Source of the DNA: Methylococcales bacterium
GTDB taxonomy: Bacteria > Pseudomonadota > Gammaproteobacteria > Methylococcales > Methylomonadaceae
Assembly (NCBI GenBank): GCA_009692395.1
Contig: SHZG01000032.1
Span: forward strand, 1 to 14,989
DNA length: 14,989 nucleotides
Reading direction: 5' to 3'
Part shown: in pieces, positions 7,227 to 14,807 of the stretch
Layout: each line of letters starts with the position of its first letter
Numbering within the stretch: the first letter of the stretch is position 1
The notes under the pieces: generated by a model
Told to the model about the DNA's origin: nothing
The model's database searches: none
The model's input: only the letters and a program-made list of their open reading frames with translations
Translations under genes and position numbers: made by a program

Positions 7227-7945
7227 TTACAGGGATAGTTGTTGCCTTAATCCAAGAGCTTGACACCTTAACGTCTAAAAAAATAATCGCTAAAGGGCAG
7301 AGTGTTTTCCTGACTAAAACTGTCGCATTAGCGTATTCGGGGGCAGGTGCAAACAATGCAAAAGCTGCCGCTGAACTTTTAATTTCCCAAGGCGCGACTC
7401 AGTTAATTAGCTGGGGTTGTGCCGCCGCGTTAAGTAGCAACCTGCAATCAGGTAATTTAGTGCTAGCGAATGGATTAATAGATGCCGATGGTACGGCACT
7501 GGCTGTCAATGCTGTGTGGCATCATCACGCTAAATCAGTTCTCTCAAAATTGGCGTGTGAATCGGGATTCGCGCTTCGATGTGGTGATTTATTGGAAAGT
7601 AAAATCCTCGTTGCCACTAGCCGTGATAAACAACAACTACACCAACAAACTAAAGCCATCGCCTTAGACATGGAAAGCATTGCCATTGCCAAAGTGGCAC
7701 ACGCTCACAACTTACCCTTTCTAGCGATTCGAACGATTGCTGACCCCGTCACAATGGATTTACCCGCCGCAGTCAGTCAAGCACTTAACGAACAAGGCGA
7801 TGTTCAAATAGGCAAATTATTAAAATTTTTACTGTGGCATCCGTCTGAAGCAAAAGGTCTGCTAACGCTAGGTCAACAGTTTAACGCCGCAAAAACTACC
7901 CTAAAATTAGTTGCTAAAGAACTTGAGCATCTCACCACTTACTAA
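7223..7945 (+). CDS. hpnG: Adenosylhopane nucleosidase/phosphorylase HpnG
   Basis: A 240-residue protein of the purine nucleoside phosphorylase/MTAN fold. Features include an N-terminal strand ITGIVVALIQELDTL, the GAGANNA loop (40-46), ISWGCAAAL (62-70) in place of the usual GxAG segment, DMES (149-152, Glu151 for ribose contact) and an IRTIADP region with Asp174 near the purine. In known systems HpnG removes adenine from adenosylhopane to give ribosylhopane or its phosphate. Translation begins at a GTG overlapping the shc stop by 4 bp; the next ATG-started gene, hpnN, begins 3 bp after it. Position and fold make the HpnG call strong; a housekeeping MTAN is unlikely in this context. Confidence 0.93.
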   Translation: MITGIVVALIQELDTLTSKKIIAKGQSVFLTKTVALAYSGAGANNAKAAAELLISQGATQLISWGCAAALSSNLQSGNLVLANGLIDADGTALAVNAVWHHHAKSVLSKLACESGFALRCGDLLESKILVATSRDKQQLHQQTKAIALDMESIAIAKVAHAHNLPFLAIRTIADPVTMDLPAAVSQALNEQGDVQIGKLLKFLLWHPSEAKGLLTLGQQFNAAKTTLKLVAKELEHLTTY

Positions 7946-7948
7946 CGC

Positions 7949-10564
7949 ATGACTAAAAAACCCACCTCTTTACTCGATACCTGTCTTCGTTGGTGCGAAC
8001 GGCAAATTATTCGCTTTCCGTGGACGCTATTAATCGTGTCATTGTTGCTGTGCAGCAGTACAGGTTATTACGTTTATAACCACTTACCCGTGGATACCAA
8101 CACCGCCAATATGTTGTCGCCTGATTTGCCATTTCAGCAAAATCAACGGCGATTAGATGCCGCGTTTCCTGAAGATGCCGCGACCACTATTTTTGTCGTG
8201 GAATCCAACACGCCCGAAGAAACTGCACAAGCCGCTGTTAAACTCACCACGTTATTGAGCAAAGAAAAAGACAAATTCGAGTCAGTGTATATTCCCACCG
8301 AAAATGCGTTTTTTCAGCAACACGCCTTGTTATATTTAGACCAAGCAGATTTAGAAACCTTAGCCAAAAAACTCACCGATGCCCAGCCGTTCATTGGGCA
8401 TTTAGCACAAAATTATTCGCTGGATGGGTTATTTGAAATCATCTCACTCGCTCTGAACAAACGTGATGACAACTTGCCGATGGACTTGAATCCATTATTA
8501 CTGGCAATCGACAACAACTTAACTGGGCAGCTTGCAGGGCAGTCACAGGCGTTATCGTGGCAAACGCTCTTGGCAGATAACAAGCTCACCGTCGATACCA
8601 AGCGCGTGATTGTTATCGCTAAACCCATATTACATTTTGATGCCATGCTGCCCGCTGAGTTAGCGCAAACCGCCGCTCATGCTGCCGCGAACAGCATCAT
8701 GAGTGAGAATCCAGCGGTTAAAATTCGTATTACAGGTGAACCTGCCTTAGAGCATGAAGAACTAGAAAGCGTCACTTATGGTGCGCAACTTGCGGGTATT
8801 GCGTCATTGATTTTAGTATTCGTGGTGCAATGGGTCGGTTTTCGCTCAGTAAAATTGCTCATCATTACTTATATCGTATTAATAATGGGCTTGGTATTCA
8901 CCGCAGGTTTCGCTTCTATCACCGTTGGGCATTTAAATATTATTTCTATCGCGTTTGCCACTTTATACATTGGTCTAGGTGTTGATTACGCTGTCCATAT
9001 TTGCTTGTATTATCGAGATCGACGGGTACGCGGTTATAACAACGTCGATTCCATACACCACAGCATGAGCGGCGTTGGTTCATCATTATTTTTGTGTGCA
9101 TTGACCACTGCATTGGGTTTTTTAGCCTTTATTCCAACCGATTATTCAGGCGTGTCTGAGCTAGGTATTATTTCAGGTGGCGGTATTTTTATTGGTTTAC
9201 TGATTTCGGTCACAGTATTGCCCGCCTTGCTGTGCATCATGCCTGTGAATAATCCTAAGCCGATAAAATCAGCCTTTGCACCGCAATGGGTAGTGACTTT
9301 TCCGTTTCATTATTCGACTCCGATACGCATCGTGTCGATATTGCTGGCTATTGGTTCGTGCGTGGTGTTGACTAACCTCACCTTTGATTCCAATCCTATT
9401 AATTTGCGCGATCCTAACAGTGAATCCGTTTCGACCATTCAAGACCTGTTGAAATCTAAAAATTATTCACCGTTTGCGATTACCGCCTTGGCTAACTCCT
9501 TAGATGAAGCCAATAAACTGGCGGAAAAAATGGACAAATTATCTTCTGTGCATGACACGATTACCCTGTCGAGTTTCGTCGCTGAACATCAAGAAGAAAA
9601 ACTCACCATTCTCGATGACTTGAATTTAATGCTCGGCAATCAATTAAAAAACTTTGATGCCACACTGAACAATGACAACCAAAAAGCCGCCTTACTTACA
9701 TTCAATGATGAACTGAAAAAAGCCATTGCTGAACAATCGCCCAATGCACCGCTTGCCACACTACAGCAACTGCAACAACACGTTGAAGCCTTTTTAGCTC
9801 AAGCCGATAAAGCACCCAATCCAACCGCAAGTGATACGCAAGTAGAAAAAAATCTGCTGGGTTTACTCCCCTTTACGATGGAACGTTTAAGAACCAGTTT
9901 AACTGCCAGTGCGTTCGATTTAAATGACATTCCCGCTGATATTACTTCCCATTGGCAAAGTAGCAACGGGCTATATCGAATACTGATTAGCCCTGAAAAA
10001 GACCAAAACGACCCTGATAATCAGCGCGAATTTGTTAATCAAGTGCAGAGTGTTGATAATAACGTCTCTGGCTTACCCATTGCTAACCAAGCGGGTGGTG
10101 ATGCCGTAGTAGGCGCGTTCGTACAAGCCTTTGGTAGCGCGTTCACGGTAATTTCATTGTTATTGTGGGCAATTTACCGTAATTTTAAACACATGAGCCT
10201 AGTCATTGCCCCCTTATTACTTGCCGCGTTATTAACAGGCGCGACTAACGTCCTACTAGATAACCCGTTTAATTTTGCCAACGTTATCGCCTTGCCGTTA
10301 TTGTTAGGCATGGGTATCGACAGCAGTATTTTAATCATGCACCGCCTGCATTTTAATCTAAATGAAGACGAAAATTTACTGCACAGTAGCACCACACGCG
10401 GTATTATTTTCAGCTCGATAACCACCTTGTGTAGTTTTTCCAGCTTGTCATTCACTAATCATCAAGGCATGGCAAGCATGGGTTTACTACTGTCCATAGG
10501 CTTATTTTTTACCGTGATTTGCTCGTTGATTGTCTTGCCAGCGTTTAGTGGTAAACGGGTTTGA
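7949..10564 (+). CDS. hpnN: Hopanoid RND transporter HpnN (MMPL family)
   Basis: An 871-residue inner-membrane protein. It has a first transmembrane helix at about residues 24-43, a large periplasmic domain to about 280, a five-helix group at about 285-430, a helix near 455, a second periplasmic domain to about 730, and a final five-helix group to the end. The two halves carry matching helix motifs, GLGVDYAVH (Asp346) and GMGIDSSILIMHR (Asp791), showing the internal duplication of RND proteins. HpnN homologues in Rhodopseudomonas and Burkholderia move hopanoids from the inner to the outer membrane. It begins 3 bp after hpnG, and mntA starts 1 bp after its TGA. Paired with HpnM-like and MlaA genes on the opposite strand, it could form a trans-envelope hopanoid path. 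Confidence 0.95.
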   Translation: MTKKPTSLLDTCLRWCERQIIRFPWTLLIVSLLLCSSTGYYVYNHLPVDTNTANMLSPDLPFQQNQRRLDAAFPEDAATTIFVVESNTPEETAQAAVKLTTLLSKEKDKFESVYIPTENAFFQQHALLYLDQADLETLAKKLTDAQPFIGHLAQNYSLDGLFEIISLALNKRDDNLPMDLNPLLLAIDNNLTGQLAGQSQALSWQTLLADNKLTVDTKRVIVIAKPILHFDAMLPAELAQTAAHAAANSIMSENPAVKIRITGEPALEHEELESVTYGAQLAGIASLILVFVVQWVGFRSVKLLIITYIVLIMGLVFTAGFASITVGHLNIISIAFATLYIGLGVDYAVHICLYYRDRRVRGYNNVDSIHHSMSGVGSSLFLCALTTALGFLAFIPTDYSGVSELGIISGGGIFIGLLISVTVLPALLCIMPVNNPKPIKSAFAPQWVVTFPFHYSTPIRIVSILLAIGSCVVLTNLTFDSNPINLRDPNSESVSTIQDLLKSKNYSPFAITALANSLDEANKLAEKMDKLSSVHDTITLSSFVAEHQEEKLTILDDLNLMLGNQLKNFDATLNNDNQKAALLTFNDELKKAIAEQSPNAPLATLQQLQQHVEAFLAQADKAPNPTASDTQVEKNLLGLLPFTMERLRTSLTASAFDLNDIPADITSHWQSSNGLYRILISPEKDQNDPDNQREFVNQVQSVDNNVSGLPIANQAGGDAVVGAFVQAFGSAFTVISLLLWAIYRNFKHMSLVIAPLLLAALLTGATNVLLDNPFNFANVIALPLLLGMGIDSSILIMHRLHFNLNEDENLLHSSTTRGIIFSSITTLCSFSSLSFTNHQGMASMGLLLSIGLFFTVICSLIVLPAFSGKRV

Positions 10565-10565
10565 T

Positions 10566-10958
10566 ATGCCTGACATTATTGAGTGCGTTACCGCACACGC
10601 ACAAAAAAATCCCGATATTGCAATAATGTGGCTCTATGGCTCACGCGCAGATAATACTTATCATGAAACCAGCGATTATGATTTGGCGTGTGCTTTTACA
10701 CATTTTCTGCATGAGCCACTGGAAAAACGTCTGCGCCCTGAAATGTTGGCACTGGAATGGCAAAGTGTATTGCAGCTGAATGAACGCACACTTTCCATCG
10801 TTGATATTAACCAAGTGTCGATTGTGCTGGCTTACGAAATTATCCAATACAATAAGGTGTTATTTTGCCGCGATGAAAAACGTTGGTGGCGTGAAGAAAA
10901 TCGAATTTATAGCCGTATGGAATTAGACATTACCCACAGTATGAAGCGTTATGCGTGA
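10566..10958 (+). CDS. mntA: MntA-type minimal nucleotidyltransferase antitoxin (AMPylase)
   Basis: About 130 residues from the ATG at 10566, one base after the hpnN stop. An in-frame ATG at 10530 lies inside hpnN and adds 12 unrelated residues, so it is rejected. The catalytic motif GSX10DXD is exact: Gly25-Ser26, ten residues, Asp37-Tyr-Asp39. A third acidic residue, Asp80 in LSIVD, sits on the expected strand. MntA proteins neutralise the HEPN toxin HepT by adding AMP units to a Tyr next to its active site. The gene overlaps hepT by 8 bp. In many loci hepT comes first; here the order is mntA then hepT. The family is firm; activity as an antitoxin is inferred from the pairing. Confidence 0.9.
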   Translation: MPDIIECVTAHAQKNPDIAIMWLYGSRADNTYHETSDYDLACAFTHFLHEPLEKRLRPEMLALEWQSVLQLNERTLSIVDINQVSIVLAYEIIQYNKVLFCRDEKRWWREENRIYSRMELDITHSMKRYA

Positions 10959-11382
10959 TTTAACGGCGTTAAAAGCCTATCTCAACGAACTTAATCAACA
11001 GGTGGATGGTTATATTTTTGATTTGGATGAATTAGCCGCTGTTGGAAATTTAACGCACCGTGATTACTACGCTATTGAACGCTTATTACAAGTATTGATT
11101 GAAGCGTGTATCGGTATTTGTAAGCATTGGCTTAAATTTTCAGGTCACTCCGTACCGAATGAGGCCTACCAAGCCTTTGAGTTATTAGCCAGATTAAATT
11201 TATTGCCCGAATCAGAGTTAATAACATGGCGAAAAATGATCGGTTTACGAAACGCTTTAGTGCATGATTATTTGAATTTGGATCGTGCTATTGTATTAAG
11301 CATCGTGCAGGAAAAACATTATTTACAGTTAGTACAATTTATTCGACACGCAAGCAATACCATTCAGCAACAAATACATTAA
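10951..11382 (+). CDS. hepT: HepT-type HEPN-domain RNase toxin
   Basis: A 143-residue all-helical HEPN protein (DUF86 family). The diagnostic RX4HXY motif is intact near the C-terminus: Arg100-NALV-His105-Asp-Tyr107. Arg and His form the composite RNase site in the dimer, and the Tyr is the residue modified by MntA. The N-terminal half carries HRDYYAIERLLQVLIEACIGICKHWLK, typical of HepT helix 2. The ATG overlaps the mntA stop (8 bp), suggesting coupled translation. hpnO follows after 16 bp. The intact motifs argue against decay. Its placement inside a hopanoid biosynthesis train is unusual. Confidence 0.9.
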   Translation: MRDLTALKAYLNELNQQVDGYIFDLDELAAVGNLTHRDYYAIERLLQVLIEACIGICKHWLKFSGHSVPNEAYQAFELLARLNLLPESELITWRKMIGLRNALVHDYLNLDRAIVLSIVQEKHYLQLVQFIRHASNTIQQQIH

Positions 11383-11398
11383 ACATTATAAAACGACT

Positions 11399-12778
11399 AT
11401 GACTTTTAGCATCGCCAACCTCCTCACTGAACACGCTACCGATAAATTTGAACTGTATGAACAGTATTTGAATAATCAAATGGTGCGCGTGTTAAAAACC
11501 ATTGGTTATGACCGCCACTATAAACGTGCGCTTGGGCAGTATTTATATGACCAAGACGGCACTGAGTATTTAGATTTGCTCAGTGGTTTTGGCGTGTTTG
11601 CCATTGGACGTAATCATCCCACTGTGATTGAAGCCTTAAAAGAAACGCTGACACTGGAAATGCCTAACTTAGTGCAGTTAGATGTGTCGATATTGAGCGG
11701 TTTATTAGGACGGGAAATCCTGAAAACCACGCCTGATAATCTGGACAAAATCTTTTTCTGTAATTCAGGCACAGAAGCGGTGGAAGCGGCGATTAAATTC
11801 GCCCGATACACTACGAAACGCGACAAAATTGTCTATTGTGAACACGGTTATCATGGCTTAACTATGGGTTCATTGTCATTGAATGGTGAAAACATTTTCC
11901 GCGAAGGTTTTGGTTCATTATTGCCGAATTGCAGTGCTGTCCCATTCAATGACATCGAAGCCTTAGAACGTGCGTTGAGTGGTAAAGACGTTGCCGCGTT
12001 TATCGTTGAACCTGTACAAGGCAAAGGCGTGAATGTGCCTGACGATAATTATTTACCCGAAGTCGAACGTTTATGTAAAAAATACGGCACCTTATTCGTT
12101 GCCGATGAAGTACAAACAGGCTTAGGACGCACAGGAAAATTCTGGGCGTGTGAACATTGGAGCGTGCAGCCTGACATGATTTGTATGGCAAAAGCCTTAT
12201 CGGGTGGTTTTGTGCCAGTCGGTGCAGTCGCTATGACGCATAAAATTATGGATACCGTTTACAACCGAATGGACAGAGCCGTAATACATGGTTCAACGTT
12301 TGCCAAAAACAATATGGCAATGGCCGCAGGTTTAGCCACTCTGCACGTTATAGAACAAGAAAAGCTGGTTGAAAACAGCCTAACAGTCGGCACAGATATT
12401 ATTAATAGCCTGAATGCCTTAGCACCTAAATATGAATTCTTAAAAGAAGCTCGCGGTAAAGGCATGATGATTGCCGTCGAATTCCACGCGCCAAAAAGCC
12501 TAACATTACGCGCAGGCTGGACGATGATAGAAGCGGCGAATAAAGGTTTATTCTGCCAAATGATTACTATCCCGTTATTTAAAGACCAGTACATTTTGAC
12601 CCAAGTGGCAGGACATGGCATGAATGTAGTCAAATTATTGCCGCCTTTAAACTTAACGCAAAAAGACCGTGACAATATTGTTAGTTCATTTGATAAAACC
12701 ATTGCCGATACCCATAAAATCTCAGGTTCGATTTGGGATTTAGGGAAAAATTTGGCAGGTCACGCATTAAAAAAATAA
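11399..12778 (+). CDS. hpnO: Class III PLP aminotransferase HpnO, aminobacteriohopanepolyol synthesis
   Basis: A 459-residue fold-type I PLP enzyme of the ornithine/acetylornithine aminotransferase class. Visible features are the YLDLLSGFGVFAIGRNHP substrate segment, FFCNSGTEAVEAAIKFAR for the PLP phosphate, the Asp of LFVADEVQTGLGRTGKFWA for the pyridine nitrogen, and the Schiff-base Lys265 in MAKALSGGFVPVGAV. HpnO in Rhodopseudomonas is needed to make aminobacteriohopanetriol, consistent with amination of a C35 aldehyde from ribosylhopane. The N-terminal extension FSIANLLTEHATDKFELYEQYLN is typical of the hopanoid-linked branch. It lies 16 bp after hepT and 12 bp before copC. A general aminotransferase is the alternative, but the hopanoid context makes HpnO much more likely. 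Confidence 0.92.
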   Translation: MTFSIANLLTEHATDKFELYEQYLNNQMVRVLKTIGYDRHYKRALGQYLYDQDGTEYLDLLSGFGVFAIGRNHPTVIEALKETLTLEMPNLVQLDVSILSGLLGREILKTTPDNLDKIFFCNSGTEAVEAAIKFARYTTKRDKIVYCEHGYHGLTMGSLSLNGENIFREGFGSLLPNCSAVPFNDIEALERALSGKDVAAFIVEPVQGKGVNVPDDNYLPEVERLCKKYGTLFVADEVQTGLGRTGKFWACEHWSVQPDMICMAKALSGGFVPVGAVAMTHKIMDTVYNRMDRAVIHGSTFAKNNMAMAAGLATLHVIEQEKLVENSLTVGTDIINSLNALAPKYEFLKEARGKGMMIAVEFHAPKSLTLRAGWTMIEAANKGLFCQMITIPLFKDQYILTQVAGHGMNVVKLLPPLNLTQKDRDNIVSSFDKTIADTHKISGSIWDLGKNLAGHALKK

Positions 12779-12790
12779 GGAATCACCTTA

Positions 12791-13147
12791 ATGAAAAAAT
12801 TACTTCTCTTCAGCCTGTTGCTTTTATTGGAATGCCAAGCTCCCTTGGTGTGTGCTCACGCTGTGGTCACTGATTATTCATTAAAAGTCACACCGCTTCA
12901 TACCAACCACGAAAGCAAAGTAGAGCTATCGTTTAACTCCAAAGTAGAGCTGGGTTTATCGCAACTGTTTTTAGTCAGTAAAGGCGATAAACACCAATTA
13001 TTACCAGCGGTTAATGGTGAAAAACAAGGGCAGATTATTGTGACTGTGCCGCCGTTAGCCGTGGGTGATTATGCAATTCGTCTGAAAGTATTTGCCGCTG
13101 ATGGGCATTTAACGGAAGATGTGATTCATTTTACTGCTACCCCCTAG
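12791..13147 (+). CDS. copC: CopC-domain periplasmic copper-binding protein
   Basis: A 118-residue protein with a Sec signal peptide (about 1-22, ending VCA). The mature protein would begin with His (His23), as in characterised CopC, where the N-terminal His chelates Cu(II). The other classical ligands are present in AADGH: Asp104 and His106, that is Asp82 and His84 of the mature chain, close to the usual Asp83/His85. The mature chain has no Met, so the Met-rich Cu(I) site of some CopC proteins is absent and a Cu(II)-only type is expected. A good ribosome site, AAGGA at 12777-12781, overlaps the hpnO stop. copD follows 9 bp downstream. Copper delivery is a plausible role in a methanotroph, whose particulate methane monooxygenase needs copper. 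Confidence 0.9.
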   Translation: MKKLLLFSLLLLLECQAPLVCAHAVVTDYSLKVTPLHTNHESKVELSFNSKVELGLSQLFLVSKGDKHQLLPAVNGEKQGQIIVTVPPLAVGDYAIRLKVFAADGHLTEDVIHFTATP

Positions 13148-13156
13148 GTATTTATC

Positions 13157-14806
13157 ATGGCAGGTATTGCAGATTTTCTCGACTCGCTGATTGGTGGCTT
13201 TGACCTGATTTGCTACGCGTTAGCCATCGGTAGCTTATTTTGGGGCTTGTTTTTATTGCGTCCGTGGGCGGAACAGGACAAATTTAATCCATTATTAATG
13301 GAAAAAACCATTGCCTTGTTATACAAAGGCGGTTTTTGGTTAGCGGCTGCACAAGCATTTAAAATCGTGTTGAAAATTTGGTTGATGACGACTGTACTAG
13401 AACGCTGGCCGTTTCCTGAATTTGCGGGAACTACACAATTTATCGGTGGACTCATACGCACTGCACTGACCTTAGTGTTAGCGACTTATGTTTATCAAGT
13501 ATTGCGTCACCACCCGTATTCCAAACAACATTGGATAACGACAGGCATCGTCGCGTTACCGATGATTATTTCAGGCGCGTGGTTGATACACGGTGCAGGA
13601 CGTTTTGACAATCGCTATTTTTTGATGACGTTCACCGTGTTCCATCAATTAGCCGCCGCTGCGTGGATAGGCGGGGTTTTTCAATTAGTGAATTTGTGGT
13701 TGTTACGCGAAAAACAACAAGTGTCTGCCGAATGCTGGCCGTTATTATTGGAACGTTTTTCCAAATTTGGCATTGCCTCCGTGCTGGCGATTTTGTTTTC
13801 AGGCGTGTTGATGACTTTACAATATATCGACACTTGGAACGGATTTATCGGCACCGGCTACGGTAATTTATTGCTGGTAAAAATCTGCTTAATGGCACTC
13901 GCGTTAGGCTTGGCGTATCTCAATAAATCCGCTGTTGTCGCCTATAGATTAACAGGTGACAGCTACACATTAAACAACCGTGTACCGTATTACATTGAAG
14001 CGGAAACCTTTGTTTTAATTACCTTATTGTTTACTGCTGCCAGTTTAGCATCACAACCACCCGCGATTGATATTGCCCATTTAACGGCAAGTTGGCAGGA
14101 AGTATTAAATACCTTTCACCCACAAATTCCACAAATCAACTCACCGACACACATCGCATTACTGGCGGGTGAAGCGGGACGGGTGGCGATTATTGACCAA
14201 ACGCCGTCAATGGCGGCGACTGAATGGTCAAACTACAATCACAATATCGCAGGACTATTCCTCACCACCATGAGCTTTTTTGCGATGGTGTCGTATTTAA
14301 AATTGGCGGAAACCAATAAATATGTAGGCTTGAGCAGATATTGGCCCGTCGGTTTTTTCTGCTTAGGCATCTTCTTGTTTTTCCGTAGTGATGCCGAAAG
14401 CTGGCCGCTGGGCCCGATTGGTTTCTGGGACAGCACCTTTAATAATGGCGAAGTCTTGCAACACCGCATTGCCACTTTACTGGTATTTGTATTGGGCGTT
14501 ATTGAACTCACCGCACGCGTCAGCAAAAAACCGCACAGTAGATTGCCGCTGGTGTTTCCTGTGTTAGCAGCGTTTGGCGGTTTAATGTTACTGACGCATT
14601 CCCACGTTGGTTTTCAACCGAAAAGCGCGTTTTTGATTCAAGTCGGTCACACTACAATGGGCGTGTTTTCCCTGATTCTGGCGTGCGGTCGCTGGCTGGA
14701 ATTAAAGCTCGATAACCCCAGAAATCGTATTGCTGGTTTTATTTCTGTTGCCGCTCTATTTCAGATTGGCATTGTCCTAATGTTCTATCGCGAACCCCTT
14801 TATTAA
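13157..14806 (+). CDS. copD: CopD-family membrane protein with extra C-terminal membrane domain
   Basis: A 549-residue polytopic protein with about 13-14 hydrophobic segments. The N-terminal part (about 1-300) is a CopD domain, with the signature region HGAGRFDNRYFLMTFTVFHQLAAAAWIGG around 145-173 (His145, His163) and a following bundle to about 297. A soluble stretch with Pro and Gln residues (about 300-355) leads to a second hydrophobic block, roughly 363-547. It carries conserved-looking His residues in or near helices: His436, the pair His481/His483 and His498. CopD partners with CopC in copper uptake or handling. The fused C-terminal block is longer than a minimal CopD and its role is unknown to me. 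The gene sits 9 bp after copC and 1 bp before dxs. Confidence 0.85.
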   Translation: MAGIADFLDSLIGGFDLICYALAIGSLFWGLFLLRPWAEQDKFNPLLMEKTIALLYKGGFWLAAAQAFKIVLKIWLMTTVLERWPFPEFAGTTQFIGGLIRTALTLVLATYVYQVLRHHPYSKQHWITTGIVALPMIISGAWLIHGAGRFDNRYFLMTFTVFHQLAAAAWIGGVFQLVNLWLLREKQQVSAECWPLLLERFSKFGIASVLAILFSGVLMTLQYIDTWNGFIGTGYGNLLLVKICLMALALGLAYLNKSAVVAYRLTGDSYTLNNRVPYYIEAETFVLITLLFTAASLASQPPAIDIAHLTASWQEVLNTFHPQIPQINSPTHIALLAGEAGRVAIIDQTPSMAATEWSNYNHNIAGLFLTTMSFFAMVSYLKLAETNKYVGLSRYWPVGFFCLGIFLFFRSDAESWPLGPIGFWDSTFNNGEVLQHRIATLLVFVLGVIELTARVSKKPHSRLPLVFPVLAAFGGLMLLTHSHVGFQPKSAFLIQVGHTTMGVFSLILACGRWLELKLDNPRNRIAGFISVAALFQIGIVLMFYREPLY

Positions 14807-14807
14807 T

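Noticed and set aside
7223..7945. Housekeeping MTA/SAH nucleosidase
   Set aside because: The fold is shared, but the translational overlap with shc and hpnN adjacency identify HpnG.
10530..10565. Upstream ATG start for MntA inside the end of hpnN
   Set aside because: The 12 extra residues overlap hpnN and do not resemble MntA. The ATG at 10566 fits the family length and one-base spacing.
12259..12702. 147-codon open frame on the minus strand opposite hpnO
   Set aside because: It is antisense to a clear aminotransferase, has no recognisable domain and is explained by codon bias of the sense gene.
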